Assembly: GCA_015179045.1 (NCBI GenBank)
Contig: WHUZ01000053.1
Span: forward strand, 186,001 to 250,000
DNA from: Kalaharituber pfeilii
Taxonomy: Eukaryota > Ascomycota > Pezizomycetes > Pezizales > Pezizaceae
Length of the DNA stretch: 64,000 nucleotides
Direction of reading: 5' to 3'
Positions 12,656 to 25,714 of this stretch are shown piece after piece; position 1 is the stretch's first letter; every line of letters starts with the position of its first letter. The position numbers and the translations under genes are program-made. The notes beneath the pieces are model-generated. The model did not search any database. It was not told the origin of the DNA and saw only the letters and a program-made list of their open reading frames with translations.

Positions 12656-14311
12656 TTAATTGAGGAGATCGCCGAGGTCTGCATATAAGGAGGATTAGTT
12701 AGTCAAGAGTTGGGTGAGGTTGTATAGGGAATGGACAAAGGGAGGAGTGGGACAGGAATTGGACGTACTCATTGGCATCTCGTCAATCTGAGTGCTGTAG
12801 TACTGCTCAATATCTCGAAGAACCCTAACATCTTCTGATGTGACGAAGTTTATAGCAACCCTGTAGTAACCTCCATGTAAGCATTCGGAACTATCAAGCA
12901 GGCACTGGGCAGCGATGGATCGATCAACTCACCCCTTTCTACCAAATCTCCCTGATCTTCCGATCCTGTGAATATAATTTTCACGGTTCACTGGCAAATC
13001 ATAATTTATAACCAACGATACTTGCTGCACATCGATCCCACGTGCCCAGACGTCAGTAGAGATTAAGACGCGCGAGTTGCCCTGGCGGAAGTCCTGCATG
13101 ATGGAGTCGCGCTCCTTCTGTGGCATTTCGCCGTGCATGGAGGAGACTGTGAAGTTGGCTTCGCGCATTTTCTCGGTAAGCCAGTCGACCTGTTGACATT
13201 CGAATTAGCATTCTTCTCGAGAAATTTATGGATTAGGGGGAAGGGGAAGATAGGACTGGGGGGATACCTTTCGTCGAGTGTTGCAGAAAATAACGGCCTG
13301 CGTGATGGTCAAAGTATCGTACAAATCGCAAAGCGTATCGAACTTCCACTCCTCCTTCTCAACCGCAATGAAGTACTGCTTCAGGCCCTCCAGCGACAAT
13401 TCATCACGCTTGACAAGAATCCTGACTGGGTCAGTCATGAACTTTGTCGTCATGTCCAACACATCGTATGGGAGCGTAGCGCTGACCACGACAACCTGTG
13501 TGGAGGGGGGGAGGTATCGGTAGACGTCATAGATTTGTTCCCTGAATCCCCTATTAAGGAGTTCGTCTGCCTCATCCAAAACCAGCATCTTAATTTTCTT
13601 GGTTTTCAGTGTAGTTCGTCGGATCATATCTGCAACTCTCCCAGGTGTGCCCGAGACAACATGTTGTCCCATTTCCAGAGCTTTGATGTCCGCACCGATG
13701 TTTGTCCCACCGACGCAGGCATGGCATTGCACGTTCATGTAATCTCCAAGCGCCATGATGACGTTCTGTATCTGGGTTGCGAGTTCACGGGTAGGAGAGA
13801 GAACGAGGGCTTGTGTCTCGTGCACGGAGGTGTCGATAACTTGAAGAATCGATATTGAGAAGGTGGCAGTTTTACCTGTTCCGGACTGGGCTTGCGCGAT
13901 GGTGTCGCGGCCTTTGCATATTTGGACAATGGCGCGGGATTGCACGGCGGAGGGAGACTCATATCCATAGGCGTAGATGCCGCGGAGGAGGTTCTCTGTA
14001 GTAGGCATCTATGTTAGTAGAAGTGCGGCTGATGAGCAGCCTTGGGAACGGAGGTTGAGAGTGTAGGATACCTTTTAGGTGCATCGACTCAACTGGAGAG
14101 CAGGGCGTTAGCATTACCCATCCCTACATACACACAGTGCCTGTTATCGCAACTGTATTTACTTACAAGTCGGCGCTCTTTAGGGAGGGACCCAGTTAGC
14201 TCATGGAAATTCAGAATTGGGGCTGCAGGCAAAGAACACCTACACCGTGACCTCCTTCGAGGTCGTAAACTCAATCTTCTCATCTGCTTTCTTGTCGAAC
14301 TGGTCTGCCAT
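12656..14311 (-). CDS. FAL1: DEAD-box RNA helicase eIF4A-III / Fal1
   Basis: ATP-dependent RNA helicase of the eIF4A family. It is the orthologue of eIF4A3, the exon-junction-complex core, and of yeast Fal1, a ribosome-biogenesis factor. Exons (minus): 14311-14244, 14177-14167, 14092-14072, 13995-13268, 13189-12933, 12860-12769, 12678-12656, giving 399 aa, the family length. Motifs: AQSGTGKT (I), PTRELA (Ia), TPGR (Ib), DEAD in VLDEADELL (II), SAT in VVVSATLP (III), [11 protein letters not shown] (VI). [20 protein letters not shown] and [17 protein letters not shown] mark the eIF4A3 subgroup rather than eIF4A1. Exons 2, 3 and 7 are microexons of 11, 21 and 23 nt. The N-terminus [21 protein letters not shown] is recovered only if exons 2 and 3 are included. 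It is divergent from SF3A3 across 451 bp. Confidence 0.96.
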
Positions 14312-14762
14312 TGTGTATGTCCAAATTATGACTCTGCTTTCAATTATATTGCTGTCTCTGTCCGTCTTCAGTTCGAAATGCTGCTGTATCCTCTTTTTTC
14401 AGATGGTGATGGACGATGGAGGTGTGCTGCGTTGGAAGGCGGCGGGATGGCGAGCGAAATGTGAACTGAGCTTGCACAGGCCTGGTTCTGTCCTTGTCTA
14501 CGAAGAGTTAGGTTGAGATGCAAGCGTTCTTCGAGTTTAGTCAGCACAGCATGCGCCGCAGCGCGCTAGCGTCGCCTTCACACGTGACTACTTCTCACAA
14601 GTAAGTAGGTCTTAAGTAGGGCCGCCTCCGCGCTAGCCCCGTCGGCGAGCCACAAGCTTGGGAAACTGGTGTGCAACTTCTCGGTTTTCTGGCTTGACAC
14701 TCCACAAGGCGGACTGACAGCAGCGCAATCTACGGAACCTCGATACGACACACGGCACGACC
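14312..14762. promoter_or_regulatory. Shared divergent promoter region of FAL1 and SF3A3
   Basis: The 451 bp between the start codons of two oppositely transcribed genes, both for pre-mRNA splicing or exon-junction factors. It is too short for fully separate promoters, so at least part is likely shared. No specific factor site is claimed. Confidence 0.6.
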
Positions 14763-16480
14763 ATGATGATTTTGGAGAGCGAGAGGTTTATTGCGGAGGA
14801 TCTGGAGAGGCTGGAGCAGGCAATTGCGGATAGGCTGCTGGAGGAGCCGAAAGCTGTAAGTACACTCTTCACCCAGCGCCCCCTCCCCACCTCCATCGTA
14901 TTACCCTTCGTCCCTTCACCTCGTCTTCACCAGTACATCTTTGTTGACGAAAGTCATATTTCCTCAGAATCAGAGCTAACCGCTGCCCTACCTTCCCTTG
15001 TGCGCCTCCCACACAGACCCGAGAACGCCTCGCCCGCGACCACCAGATCGCCCGCTTCGTCGACCGCTTCCAAGATCAAAGCAAGCGTCTCCTCGAGCTC
15101 CAACGCGACGCTGATGGCTCGCGCGCAAAGGAGATTGAAAGCATCTCCCGTGGGGATCCATTCGAGGAATTTTACCGCCAGCTTGCAGCGACCAAGGATT
15201 TTCATCGGCGGTACCCAAATGAGCCTGTGGAGAATTTAGAACGCGCCTACAAGCGCAGAGCGGTGGAGGGGGCGGAGGGTGGGATGAATGGTATAGATAT
15301 AGACAATATGTTCACTGGAGAGGAGTTGAATGGAAGGTTTCTGGATATGACGCAGAACCATACGGAATACTTGAATTTACCGGGGGTGAAGAGGATCACG
15401 TACTTGCAATACCTGTCGATATTTGATAAATTTGATGGCTTTACGAGGAACCAGAAGGGAAACGACCAGTACTTCCAGTATCTCAACAACATCACAGATT
15501 ACCTAGAAAGTTTCCTTCGACGGACCCGCCCGCTGTCCAACCCGGATCGTATAATGGAAGGTTTTGACAACGAGTTCGAAAAGGATTGGGAAGAAGGCAA
15601 GATTACTGTCTTCCCTGCCCTGAAAAAGGCCGCTGGGCCACAAAAGGAATCCACCCCATCAACAGCAAATGCAAACGACTCCACCACCTACTGCGACGTC
15701 TGCATCAAGCAATTTGGAAATCAGAAGGCGTACGAGAATCATTTGCCTGGCCGCAAGCATAAGAAAGCCCTCGCTGCTAAAGAAGAGTTGGAGAGAGAGA
15801 AACAACAAGAAAAAGAGAATGAAATGACAGACGGCGTCACCCCTGACCCCGAAAAACCCAAACTCATCGTCTCCAGCTCAAAGCTCAAGGAGCGCGCCAT
15901 CGGTCACCGCGAATTCCGTGTCCAGAAGCTCGCAGAGCTCCTCTCTAAGGAACGCGAGGACACAAAGGTTAACGTTGAGCGCAAGCAGTCCCTCACTGAG
16001 CGCGAGCGCCAAATGGAGCTTGAAGCCCTGCTCCGCGAGTCTACTACAGATCCCAGCAGCTCCAAGAAAGACTCCGACAACGACTCGGAAAACGAGGATA
16101 AGATATACAATCCTCTCAAACTCCCTCTCGCATGGGACGGCAAGCCCATCCCGTACTGGCTTTACAAACTCCACGGTCTGGGCGTCGAGTTTCCGTGCGA
16201 GATCTGTGGAAACTTTGTATATATGGGTAGAAGAGCATTTGATAAACACTTCAATGAGTGGAGACACACGCACGGGCTGAGGTGTCTGGGGATAACTAAT
16301 ACAACGCTGTTTAGAGAGATTACAAAGATCGATGAGGCGGTCAAGTTGTGGGAAAAGATTCAGACGGATAAGAAGAAGGAGAAGCAGTTGCAGGAGAGCG
16401 TGACGGAAATGGAGGACGAGGAGGGTAATGTGCTGCCGTATCAGGTGTGGTTGGATTTGAAGAAGCAGGGCTTGCTGTGA
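14763..16480 (+). CDS. PRP9: Splicing factor SF3a subunit 3 (SF3a60 / Prp9 / Sap61)
   Basis: Subunit of the SF3a heterotrimer of the U2 snRNP, needed for prespliceosome assembly. Exons 14763-14855 and 15017-16480, with one 161-nt intron, give 518 aa, typical for the family. The N-terminal helix pair (MMILESERFIAEDLERLEQA; DHQIARFVDRFQ) and the FYRQLAATKDFHRRYPNEP segment are family hallmarks. A U1-type C2H2 zinc finger (YCDVCIKQFGNQKAYENH, then H) lies mid-protein. The C-terminal Matrin-type finger reads FPCEICGNFVYMGRRAFDKH and continues into HTHGLRCLGI. Two adjacent ATGs at 14763 and 14766 both fit as the start. The middle is charged and coiled-coil prone (EELEREKQQEKENE). Confidence 0.95.
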
Positions 16481-16904
16481 GGGGGGTGGCGTGCTGGTTG
16501 TGGCTTCACTTCTTGGTATAGAGCGGCGACAGTCGGTATCATAGTGGTATTGGGCAATCAATCTAGTGGTGTTGTAGGTAGCTTTGTTGCCTACTTGGTG
16601 TAGTATATATCTGTAGTCGATGGTTTGCCTCATTTGACCTTTGTAGATGCTTGTGTTACGTCTGTTTGCTCTTTTTTGTCTATTGCTTTGCTCTAGCATG
16701 TGTATCTTCAGTCTCAGCTTCAAGTAAAAAGATTGATGATAAAGTTCGTTAATATAACTCAGAAGCATCATCAATTTGGCTTGAGTCATTCTATTCTAGT
16801 AATATGCGAGGTTTCTATAATCTAAGCTTCTCAGCATGGCACCCCCCTATTGATGTAAATCAGGGTAACAATGTTTGTACTACATAAGAAGCTGATTGAA
16901 TCGA

Positions 16905-19900
16905 TCAATCCTCTCTTCCCTTGCCCTTCTCCTTTTCCCTCTCTTCAATCTCCTTCACCATCCTATCAATTTTCAAGAATGGCCATGTGAAGTAGGGGTA
17001 AAGAAATGGCCGGAGATCAAACCTGCACACCGAAAGGCGTCAGCACCCCCCACCTTATACAACTCTAGGATAAAAGCCAGCATGATGTGAAGTGTGCATT
17101 GGGAAGGCATCGAATGGCCGAGGAGGGAATGGGGAATATACCGATTATCATCCGGACTATAATTCTCTGCATGATATGACGGCGTCAAGATCGTCTGCTT
17201 ATGCCTATTAATCGCATGGTAAAAGAAAAAATTCTTCGTCTTCGTCGCAATCTCCCTCGGCGAGAGGCCTCTCGGCGTCCACTCATGCAATAGCTTCATA
17301 AACATGCTGTATGGCCCACATTTATCCACCTTTCTAAGCGTCCCAAACCTCGATAGCTCATTATACGTCATTCCCATGTCCCTCTCGTCGCTCTGCACGT
17401 ATTCCTTGGTGATGGGCTCCAGCTCCGCCGTGGGCGTCGCCTCCAAAAAGTCGTGTAGAATAGGTATGTTGAATTCATCTCGTGCGTAAGCAATGAAGCG
17501 CTTAAGGTCAGTTTTTGAAATGCCGCCGATGGGGTTTATGTCGGCGGAGGAGCAGTCGTACTTGGTGAGATAGCCGCGGAGGCTTCAAGATGAAGTTATT
17601 GGAGTTAGTAGATGTCACTTGATTTCGATTACCTCGAGGAGGCGGGAGGGGAGATACCATTCGTCTACGTTGGCACTGCCGAGGACGAGGAGGCCGCCTT
17701 CGCTGCCGCGGACCCAGGGGAGGAGCTGAGCGAATAAATATGACAGCACCATTCTCAATCTCGCCTTTCAGGAAAAAAAGAAATTCGAAAGAGTCAATTC
17801 ACATACTCCTTCCAGTTAATAAATGAATAGAATGTAACAATAGTACCTGTATATTTTGTAGGGCAAGGTTCTCCGTCTTTGTCCCACCTTGTACACTAAA
17901 CTTTGGTACCTTATTTGTGACAAAGCTGAATAGATCCGTAACGGCCTTCACAAGTGAGTCCATGTTGAGATCGACATGGTAGGCACCGATTGCCTGGGCG
18001 AGCTCTTTGGCACGGCGTCGGGTCTCTTTGCTAGAGTTTTCGGTGCCCATGAAGCACGTATGGAATATGCGCCTATAATGGTTATTAGTTACAATACGCA
18101 AGACTCTGGGATGATACGGGTATGCACCCAGCGAGTTCTTGAGGGCTGGAGGGCTTCCAGCCACTCTCTGGGGGCTCGCGGCAAACATTTCGAGCATCCT
18201 TCAATACCTGCTCGTCTAAACGCAGTAATGAGTGATGGTCAGTAGTTGATTTTTGAATTTCCAATTCGTTGCCCGTTTTTTCACATACCTCCTTTGTGGA
18301 TATCATCAACAACGAGCCTACACATGGAGTGTACAATCACTGCTGTAGCACAGCTGTCGATGCCTCCAGACAGTGGGAGGAAGAATCCCCTTGCACCGGA
18401 TCTACGGACATAATCCCATAGCCAGCACGCAGGCCCCAATCTGTGACCACCGGCTTATTAAGAATGGCATATTCCCAAATACATTTTTCAACGGACAATG
18501 ACTTACGCGATTTCCTCCTCCGGGGTATGATAGCGAACCTCAATTTCTGGGGTTTGTTTAATCAAGAGATCGGCGAAAGCGCACTCTGGAGAAAGGGATT
18601 TGCTCGCCTCAATTCTCTGATATGGAGCCGAGTTCGTAACTGCCTGGAGCCCTCTGGATGGGGCGTACCGGTAGCTGCGGACATCTTCCAAGTCGACTGT
18701 AGCGGTAACAACTTCCTGTACGGTATTAGCACACTATTCCGCGCAGAATTGGAGACATGTAATGATGGTACATACAATATCTTTCAGCGAGAACTGAGAT
18801 CCTTGGGCTACAACCTTCCCATTGACGACAATCATGGAGCATCCGTCGTAATAGAGACGGTCACCATCACAGCCTTGCTGATTGGAGTAAAGGTAGATTC
18901 CACCATTCTGAAAAGATGTTGGTAAAAGCAATGCTATTGAGGCAAGCTATTCGTACCTTCTTTGTAGCCTCTCTGATTAATTCAACTCTATGATCTAATT
19001 TCCTCAATTGGTGGTGGCTCCCACTCGAGTTTGTGATAATTTCCACACCATCCAATCCCATAAATATATGTGGACTTTTTACCAAACCCAGCGTCAGGAA
19101 ATGTATCAAATATTAACTACTCCGGCAACTCAACGACGACTCACCTATTCGGTGTAAACAGCTCCTCGCAAGTCTCTGCTCCAAAGCATGTATCCGGCGT
19201 ACTAATCACTGCGTCCCCAAACGGCACCGTCGCCTGCCCTGTGATCTTCGTAATCATCCTAGGCAAATAATGGTGCTCCACATATCGCGGCCTGCTCCAC
19301 GGTGTAAAGTACCGCATCTCCCTGTAGTTCCCATCGTTCGCCAACCACAATTTTGGGCGAATTAAAAGCACTTTCTTGTTCAAGATGATAATGCGACAGT
19401 TGTAGCGACAGCTACGATGAGTAACTGGCCTAGGATTTCCAACACGGTTTGCCCTCAATATTAGCCGGAATGCGCACGTAGAGCTTTAGGAAAACGTATG
19501 AGAGAATGGGCATTGGGCTGTGTCAGACATTCCGATATCAAGTAATATGTCCTGGCAATCTTCATGCTCCAAGATTTGCGCTAGGACCTCCCACGAGTGC
19601 AAATACGTATCTCCCTCCAAGAAGTGATCAAGACATCCATAGCCACTGCCATCATCATCACCATCATGTAAGTTTTTTCTCTCAATTGCGCTCCCGAGAT
19701 ATTTTTAACCTACGTAACCTCCAGCTCAGGTCCAACTCTCAGAGACGCCCCAGCGGCCTTCGCTTGTCTGATACTTTCTATAATTCTCTCCCTGTTCCCA
19801 ACAAAGTCGAGTGCCCATTGGTTCAGAGAACTATGAATCAAAGGGTACTTTAGCTAATCGAGGTTTTAGCAAGCGCGATCCTGAGAGGGGCTGTACCAGG

Positions 19901-19925
19901 TAGCAATGGTCGTCAGATGCCCCAT
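16905..19925 (-). CDS. QNS1: Glutamine-dependent NAD+ synthetase, 13 exons
   Basis: Converts deamido-NAD+ to NAD+ using ATP and glutamine; cytosolic, last step of NAD synthesis. Exons (minus): 19925-19897, 19830-19714, 19645-19529, 19429-19145, 19074-18957, 18907-18776, 18715-18507, 18440-18289, 18215-18128, 18072-17847, 17764-17658, 17582-17142, 17022-16905. They total 712 aa, close to the family's ~714. The N-terminal nitrilase-type glutaminase shows [29 protein letters not shown] and [21 protein letters not shown], with the nucleophile Cys in DTCFG. The C-terminal synthetase shows the P-loop [16 protein letters not shown] and [20 protein letters not shown]. Introns are 49-119 nt. No missing key residue was seen. 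The start uses a 29-nt first exon beginning [10 protein letters not shown]. Confidence 0.96.
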
Positions 19926-20613
19926 AGCTGAAGAAGGTGATTTCTGTAAGTTCGTGTTTGTAAGGACAGAGCCCAGAGGACGAAGCCTAAGCCTAGTGGA
20001 CGAAGCCTGGAGAGAGAGTAAAGTATATTGATGATGGTCTCTCGCTCAGGTCTATGCTGAGACTTTAAATACTTGAGGTCCCCATGCTGGAAGCTTCTGT
20101 CGGCCTATGCGCCAGAAGCTTCCGCCGCATCGCCGTGCATATGTAGCCTGCCTGCGCTATGCAGCCTCTCAGGCGCCTATGTCGCATATGTCGCCCTGAC
20201 AGTGTTACTGATTCATGTTACAAACATCATACATCAATGGAGGGGCGATAGGCTATTATCGGAAGGTCACGTGCTCAAACATGATGTAATAGACCTGCAC
20301 CGTTGATGTACGAAATTTTCGCATATGCGAATCAGGGTAAGAGAACCATTTCAAGCGATTCAATCCATAAAACTCCAGGACCTTTTATCCAAATTGAACC
20401 AACCCAACCTAAACCAAACATGGAAAACTTACACATGAAAAAAGCAAGATATTATAATAGAAGCGGAAGGAAAAAGGTGCAGATACTGAACAGAAAAGTA
20501 AAAGGAAAAAAAAACGCCCCAAAAGCTCTGAACAAGCCAATCCGTAATTATCACAAATTTCCATACTAAACAAAAGATATAGTTATGCCAAGAATTTTAT
20601 CAATGCTTACGAA
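19926..20613. other. Intergenic, no gene seen
   Basis: About 690 bp upstream of QNS1 and downstream of the large minus-strand gene. The open frame at 20303-20569 (+) is Lys/Asn-rich and looks like AT-rich non-coding sequence. Confidence 0.55.
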
Positions 20614-23600
20614 TCAAAACTTCGTAAAACAGAGCACAATGACCTTTCCGTTTCTGTCAACGCCAACAAGTTTGTCTCCCTCTGGAGTGAACATTATGCG
20701 CCCCGCTGTTTCCGGCGACAGGGCAGGCTGAAGCCTCTGCTGTGCAGCTGTAGCAGCCGTGCTAGTAATGTTATCATCTCCCTCAACCCGCAGGATCGGA
20801 ACAACGTTAATCTGACCGGTGCGGCTAAGAAATGCGGTTGCATTACCGTTCGGTGATATTGTGGAATGATGAATCTTCAGTCCAACTTGCCGAATAGGAT
20901 GATGTGATGGGGGTTGAATAGTGGGACGCGTTGGTTCTGCAAAGCATCCAACCCATCCGGGGTCAACGTCACTCAATGAAACAGTGCTGCATAGAATATT
21001 TTTCATGTCCGGGAATAAAAATGCACCAGTCAAAGTCTCCGCACCATTTGCCTATTATTTCGTCAGTGTCAATGAGACCACGATCTGATGATTTGATAAA
21101 TCGTAGCTATTTACCTCGCCTGTGATCACCCGCCCATGGCTTATAAGAACAGGCTCATGATCTCCAGCAATGTCCCATGCGAAAAAATGACCAGATTTAG
21201 AGCAAGCAGTCAAGCCTTTCCCGTCTCTGGTCAAAGCTAGTATATATGGTGCTCCGTGATAATCACCATCGCCGGAAGGAACGATGGTAAGACGAATATT
21301 TTTCCAGGCTTCCCATCTCGGACCCACAGCCCTTGGATTGTTCATTTTGTAAATGGTAATCACCCCTGCCCCGATTGTTCCCCCAATTGGGATCATGCCG
21401 AGGACTAGCTTGTCTGCTGCAATGGCTATGGAATGATACTCATGGCCGTCTGCCTCTTGTGTAAACACAGGATTGCAAGACTTTTGAAGATCATGCACTT
21501 GCACCTGTGTAGGCCTTAGCTTTTTGCATTAGAAGAGTTACAAATGAGAATACAACATACCCGCTCTTTTGTAATGGTCGCAATATATCTCCTAGAAGCA
21601 GCGCCTGCTCTGTATTCCCAAGGGACCTTTCCTTTCTTCCATCCTTCAAATTCACCCAAGCGGTAGCTATATCGAGGTTTCACTGGTACCATATCACACG
21701 GTGTAGGAACCATGAAGACTTCAAACCCATTGGTAGACATGTATATCACATGCCTGCAATCTAAGCTGAGGAACGGCAAAGCATTCTCTTTAACAGTTAT
21801 CTTATAGACATGCTCCGAAGCTATTGAGTCATAGTCAGGCTTGGAACTGAATTGTATTTCCTGTTTCCCAGGAGAGGCAATACTTGGTTCATAAGACAGA
21901 TTGGGAGAACTTTCAGCTTGTGCTATGGAAGAGCTATAGGTGCTTTTCTTATGACGACGCAAAATTTCCATCTTCTCCTTGTAGATCTCTGGACCAGTTT
22001 GGGACCTCCTGAGAGCCAAGGGCTCAATTTGTGGGACAACCTCGGGTGCATCGTCGATTATCATGGAGAGTTTAGGCCTATCAACTGAAACAAAGGACTG
22101 AGAACTGTTCAGACGTAAACTTCCAAAGCGTGAACGCCTGCTACCACTTGTTGCTTTGATATTTGTTCCAGGTAGCGACGCAAACAGTCTACTTGCTCTA
22201 GATTGTTTCTTTTTTGGAACCTTTGACCTCTCATGCACCATTGGTATGTCGCCTAAGACTTCCACAGGTGATACCTCAACGACTTCGGGTGCATCCGACC
22301 CATCTCGCAGCGAGCAAGATATGTCATCTGCGGCTATTGATTGGGGCATCCCTGCTAGCTCCGTATCCACAGGAATTGGTGACTGGGCTGAAAGCCTCAA
22401 AAGCGCGTTATTCCGCTCTTCTGTTTGTCTTTTAGAAACGGAATAATCTGCATCGCTTATACCCTGCAGTGGCAAATCGAAAGAAGATTTGGCTTTCCTA
22501 TCTCCAGGACAAAGCAAATTATCCTGATGTTCATTCCCTCCTACGCCTCTTACTTCAATCCCCAGTCCAATTGTTATCTCTTCCCTGTTATCAGAACACT
22601 CGGCAGGTATTTTCTCGGAATAGGGCTGTGGCGGTAAGGCCCCCGAATTTGAGCTGCCCGATAGTGGGGGTGTAGATCCATGAGGATGCACGGATTCATC
22701 TGTCTTTTCAATTGTATGTGCTTCACAGCTACTTTCCCGGTCATGAGCTTCCCCTATTTCGTCCTGGCAGACTGCAGACTCGTCCTGCAAGTCCTGTTCT
22801 TTATTTTTGATGCAGAGATCATGCTCCAGTTGGTTTGTTTGGCTTCCTGGTGACTCCAAAGAGTTCTCCACATTATCCTGATCTTTGTCTCCTGTAACTT
22901 TCTCAGTAACCTCATGTTTTGCCAATTTCTCATCACTGTCATTGGATTCCGCCACACAATCTATTATTTGCCCAGCTGATATATTAGCTCCTTCAGGGCT
23001 CATAGAGATGCTCAAACTTCGCAAAAAAGGGCTATCTGTAGACTTAACAGGGGTACACTGTCTCGGAGGGACTGATGGTGGGAGAATCTCCTTTGATTCT
23101 GCTGGTTCCTCTGTCGATAGGGACATTGTGGGCTGGATTCTTTTCTGCTGTGGGGAAGAAAGCCGTAAAGGCTCCAAGGCGTTCCTTTGAAAACAAATTG
23201 GTATTTCCAGTGAACTGGGCGTTTTCCCTGGTCCCTGTAGGTCCTTAAGACTTTTCGATTCAAAAACCGGAGAATCGGAAAAACCTTGAGAATTTTGTTT
23301 GCCTTGTGGCCCATGCTGTTTTACGTCGCCATTGAGTGCCGCCAGTGTGTTGGACGTATACAGAGTATGATGTTGCTGCTGATCTAAGGACGGGTTGGAG
23401 GTCTCCTTTCGAGATTGTATTTGCGATACAGGGGAACTGTTAACGCTCTGGATAAAGATGGTACCACTTGGAGTAGGACAAATTGTTGCTCTCTCATGAG
23501 CAGTCCTTTCCCCAGATGGTGAAGCAGTAAGCGTGCGGTCAGTATCATTAGCTCCCCCTCGGTCTCGATCTTGTAACCTTTTATGCAAAGATTCAAGTGC

Positions 23601-25714
23601 TTCTCTGTACATCATTAGCTTTTTAAAGTATTTGCTGACCGCAGCTCGCTTCTCATTCTTGAGTTCCTGAAATTTAGGTAGACCGCATGCTTTCTGTTTA
23701 GCAGCTATGGTGTTGGTTCGAATCTCCAAATTAGTTAACACGTCAAGAAACTGAGCGCTTGTGCATCCTGTTGTGGAAGAAGCAATAAGTTCAAACTATA
23801 TCTTGAATTAGCGACCGATAAGCATAGTGTACTGCTCAAACATACCGCCTTAAATCTGAACTCTGGAATATTTGATGTTGTGATAATTTTGAGAGCAAGC
23901 TCTTCTACTCTTGATCTTATCTCAGAAGATGAAAAACTTGCCACCAGTTGGTCTAGTAGATCCAGCAATCCTGCGACAAGTAATTGGGCTTCCCGTGGAG
24001 GAATAAAATCCTCCTTAGAGATGATTAATTCAATACCTGCTAATTCCTTCTCTATCCTATCGATGATTGTATGTGTAATGTTCATGGGAAAAGATTCGGA
24101 ATGCATCACTGTATGCATGGTATTGTTCAGCGACAGTGCCTGATATTTGAGATGAGTCGCATGGGAGACATATTCAGCTAGATGTCGTATATCTCCATGC
24201 CATTCTGATGGAGCTGCCACAATTCTTGCATATATTTGCTCCATGTCTCCAACCGTAAGGTCGCCTTCTGATTGATTCTTCAGAAATCAGCACCAGCATT
24301 CAATGCGTCGGCTGTTTGAACTTACCACAAGTCCTGCAGCTAACATGAAATGTACCGCTGGAGGTCCAAACCCACAGATATGAAACATAGCGAAATCATT
24401 GGGCATACATCGTACTAGATCGCAAGCGTATCGGACCAGAAATTCACAATCACCATTCCCGAGTGTGTTCCAGCAACCCTCTGTCAGGTATCTGACATGG
24501 TCTTCATAATCCCGGGCAGAAACATAATTCAGCAGACTGGCATAGGAGTCGTTGTTAATCTTGAAATTTGGGTATTGGCTCAGCAAGGAGATTGCTGCAA
24601 CTAGAGTCCGTAATTGTAGTTCTCGTGAAAGATCGCTGCTTGCCTTTTCCCTTCGTGCAAGCCTTTTTGACATGATATCGGCAATCCTTTGTATGTACTG
24701 TATCTCCAGAATCACAGCGGCAGGAGGAAATGGCTTCAGCGCTAGATATTGTATTTGAAGCTCCAGAACTGCCCTGAGGAAAAAAACCGAATTATATGCA
24801 AAGGCCTTTTTCATCTTCTCCAAGGCAATTCTCACGAGTTCGTTAATGCCAGTATGAAACCAGAGTGCATCCTTAGCAGATAAAAATGGATCTTCGCAAA
24901 TCTCCGGGCATTCGGATATTATGGAGTGAAGCCCCTCTGGCTCCGTGATATCATGCCCATTCCTCATATTCTCCTCCGCCAGGTCATAAGTAGAGGCTTC
25001 CATGCTAATGTCCATATGATTGGGAGCCCCTATCGTGAGGGAAATCGAGATTACCAGTTGCTATCAGTATGAAACATTGATATTGGCGAAGACGTTGAGA
25101 AAGGATGTGGGCGGATTCGACTTATATCAGAGATGCCCTCATGTATGCAGGTTTCAAAACACCCATCACTGCACCCGAACGCAATATGCAAAGCTGAAGT
25201 GTGCGGCCTCCTGAATAGCCGTTGCTGCATGTAGAGTACAGTCAGGTATATGGAGGGTTGCCAGGGGTCAGAACGAGTGTGCTCTCGCAGGAATGTAGAG
25301 TACTTCTGTAGCTTATGATGTTGACAGGGGGCAAATTTTGCCTGTAGCACGGCGGCAAACAGCTTTTTGAGCACAAGGGAGCAGGAGCCCTGCCCGCTCA
25401 AAACTACTCCCCAGAAATGTAACAATGCCAATTCACGCAAGCAATCCTATGTAGTGTAAAGTACCCGCTGGGAGATATCAATACCATAACTAAATTATGA
25501 CCAGCGCCAGTAAGGACATCCTGCACAAAGCGCTTTGCTGAGCCTGCAAGGCACAGCGTTCCTCGTACGCCGCCGATAACGCGGCTAGCGTAATCGCGAG
25601 CGGCGGTAGAAATTCCTTGACATCGAATTTGTCTCTCTCATATACGAGATTTCTTGGGTATAAGCCTCGCGCCGGGGATGAGTAAATCAAACGGAGCCTG
25701 GCCCCCCTGAAAAG
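20614..25714 (-). CDS. Large unrecognised fungal protein, probable C-terminal beta-propeller
   Basis: I do not recognise a named family. Seven exons join cleanly: 25714-25502, 25446-25055, 25004-24326, 24277-23846, 23795-21561, 21504-21115, 21051-20614, totalling 1592 codons plus stop with frame kept throughout. The N-terminal ~620 residues are mostly helical (FLRAVLELQIQYLALK; SRVEELALKIITTS). A long Ser/Gln/Glu-rich disordered middle follows in exon 5. The C-terminal ~390 residues resemble WD-like blades (LPFLSLDCRHVIYMSTNGFE; YILALTRDGKGLTACSKSGH; IMFTPEGDKLVGVDRNGKV). The 5' end is not resolved: the first exon shown has no ATG. A small upstream exon starting near 25879 is possible. A helical scaffold plus propeller suggests a large assembly or trafficking protein, but that is a guess. 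Confidence 0.7.
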
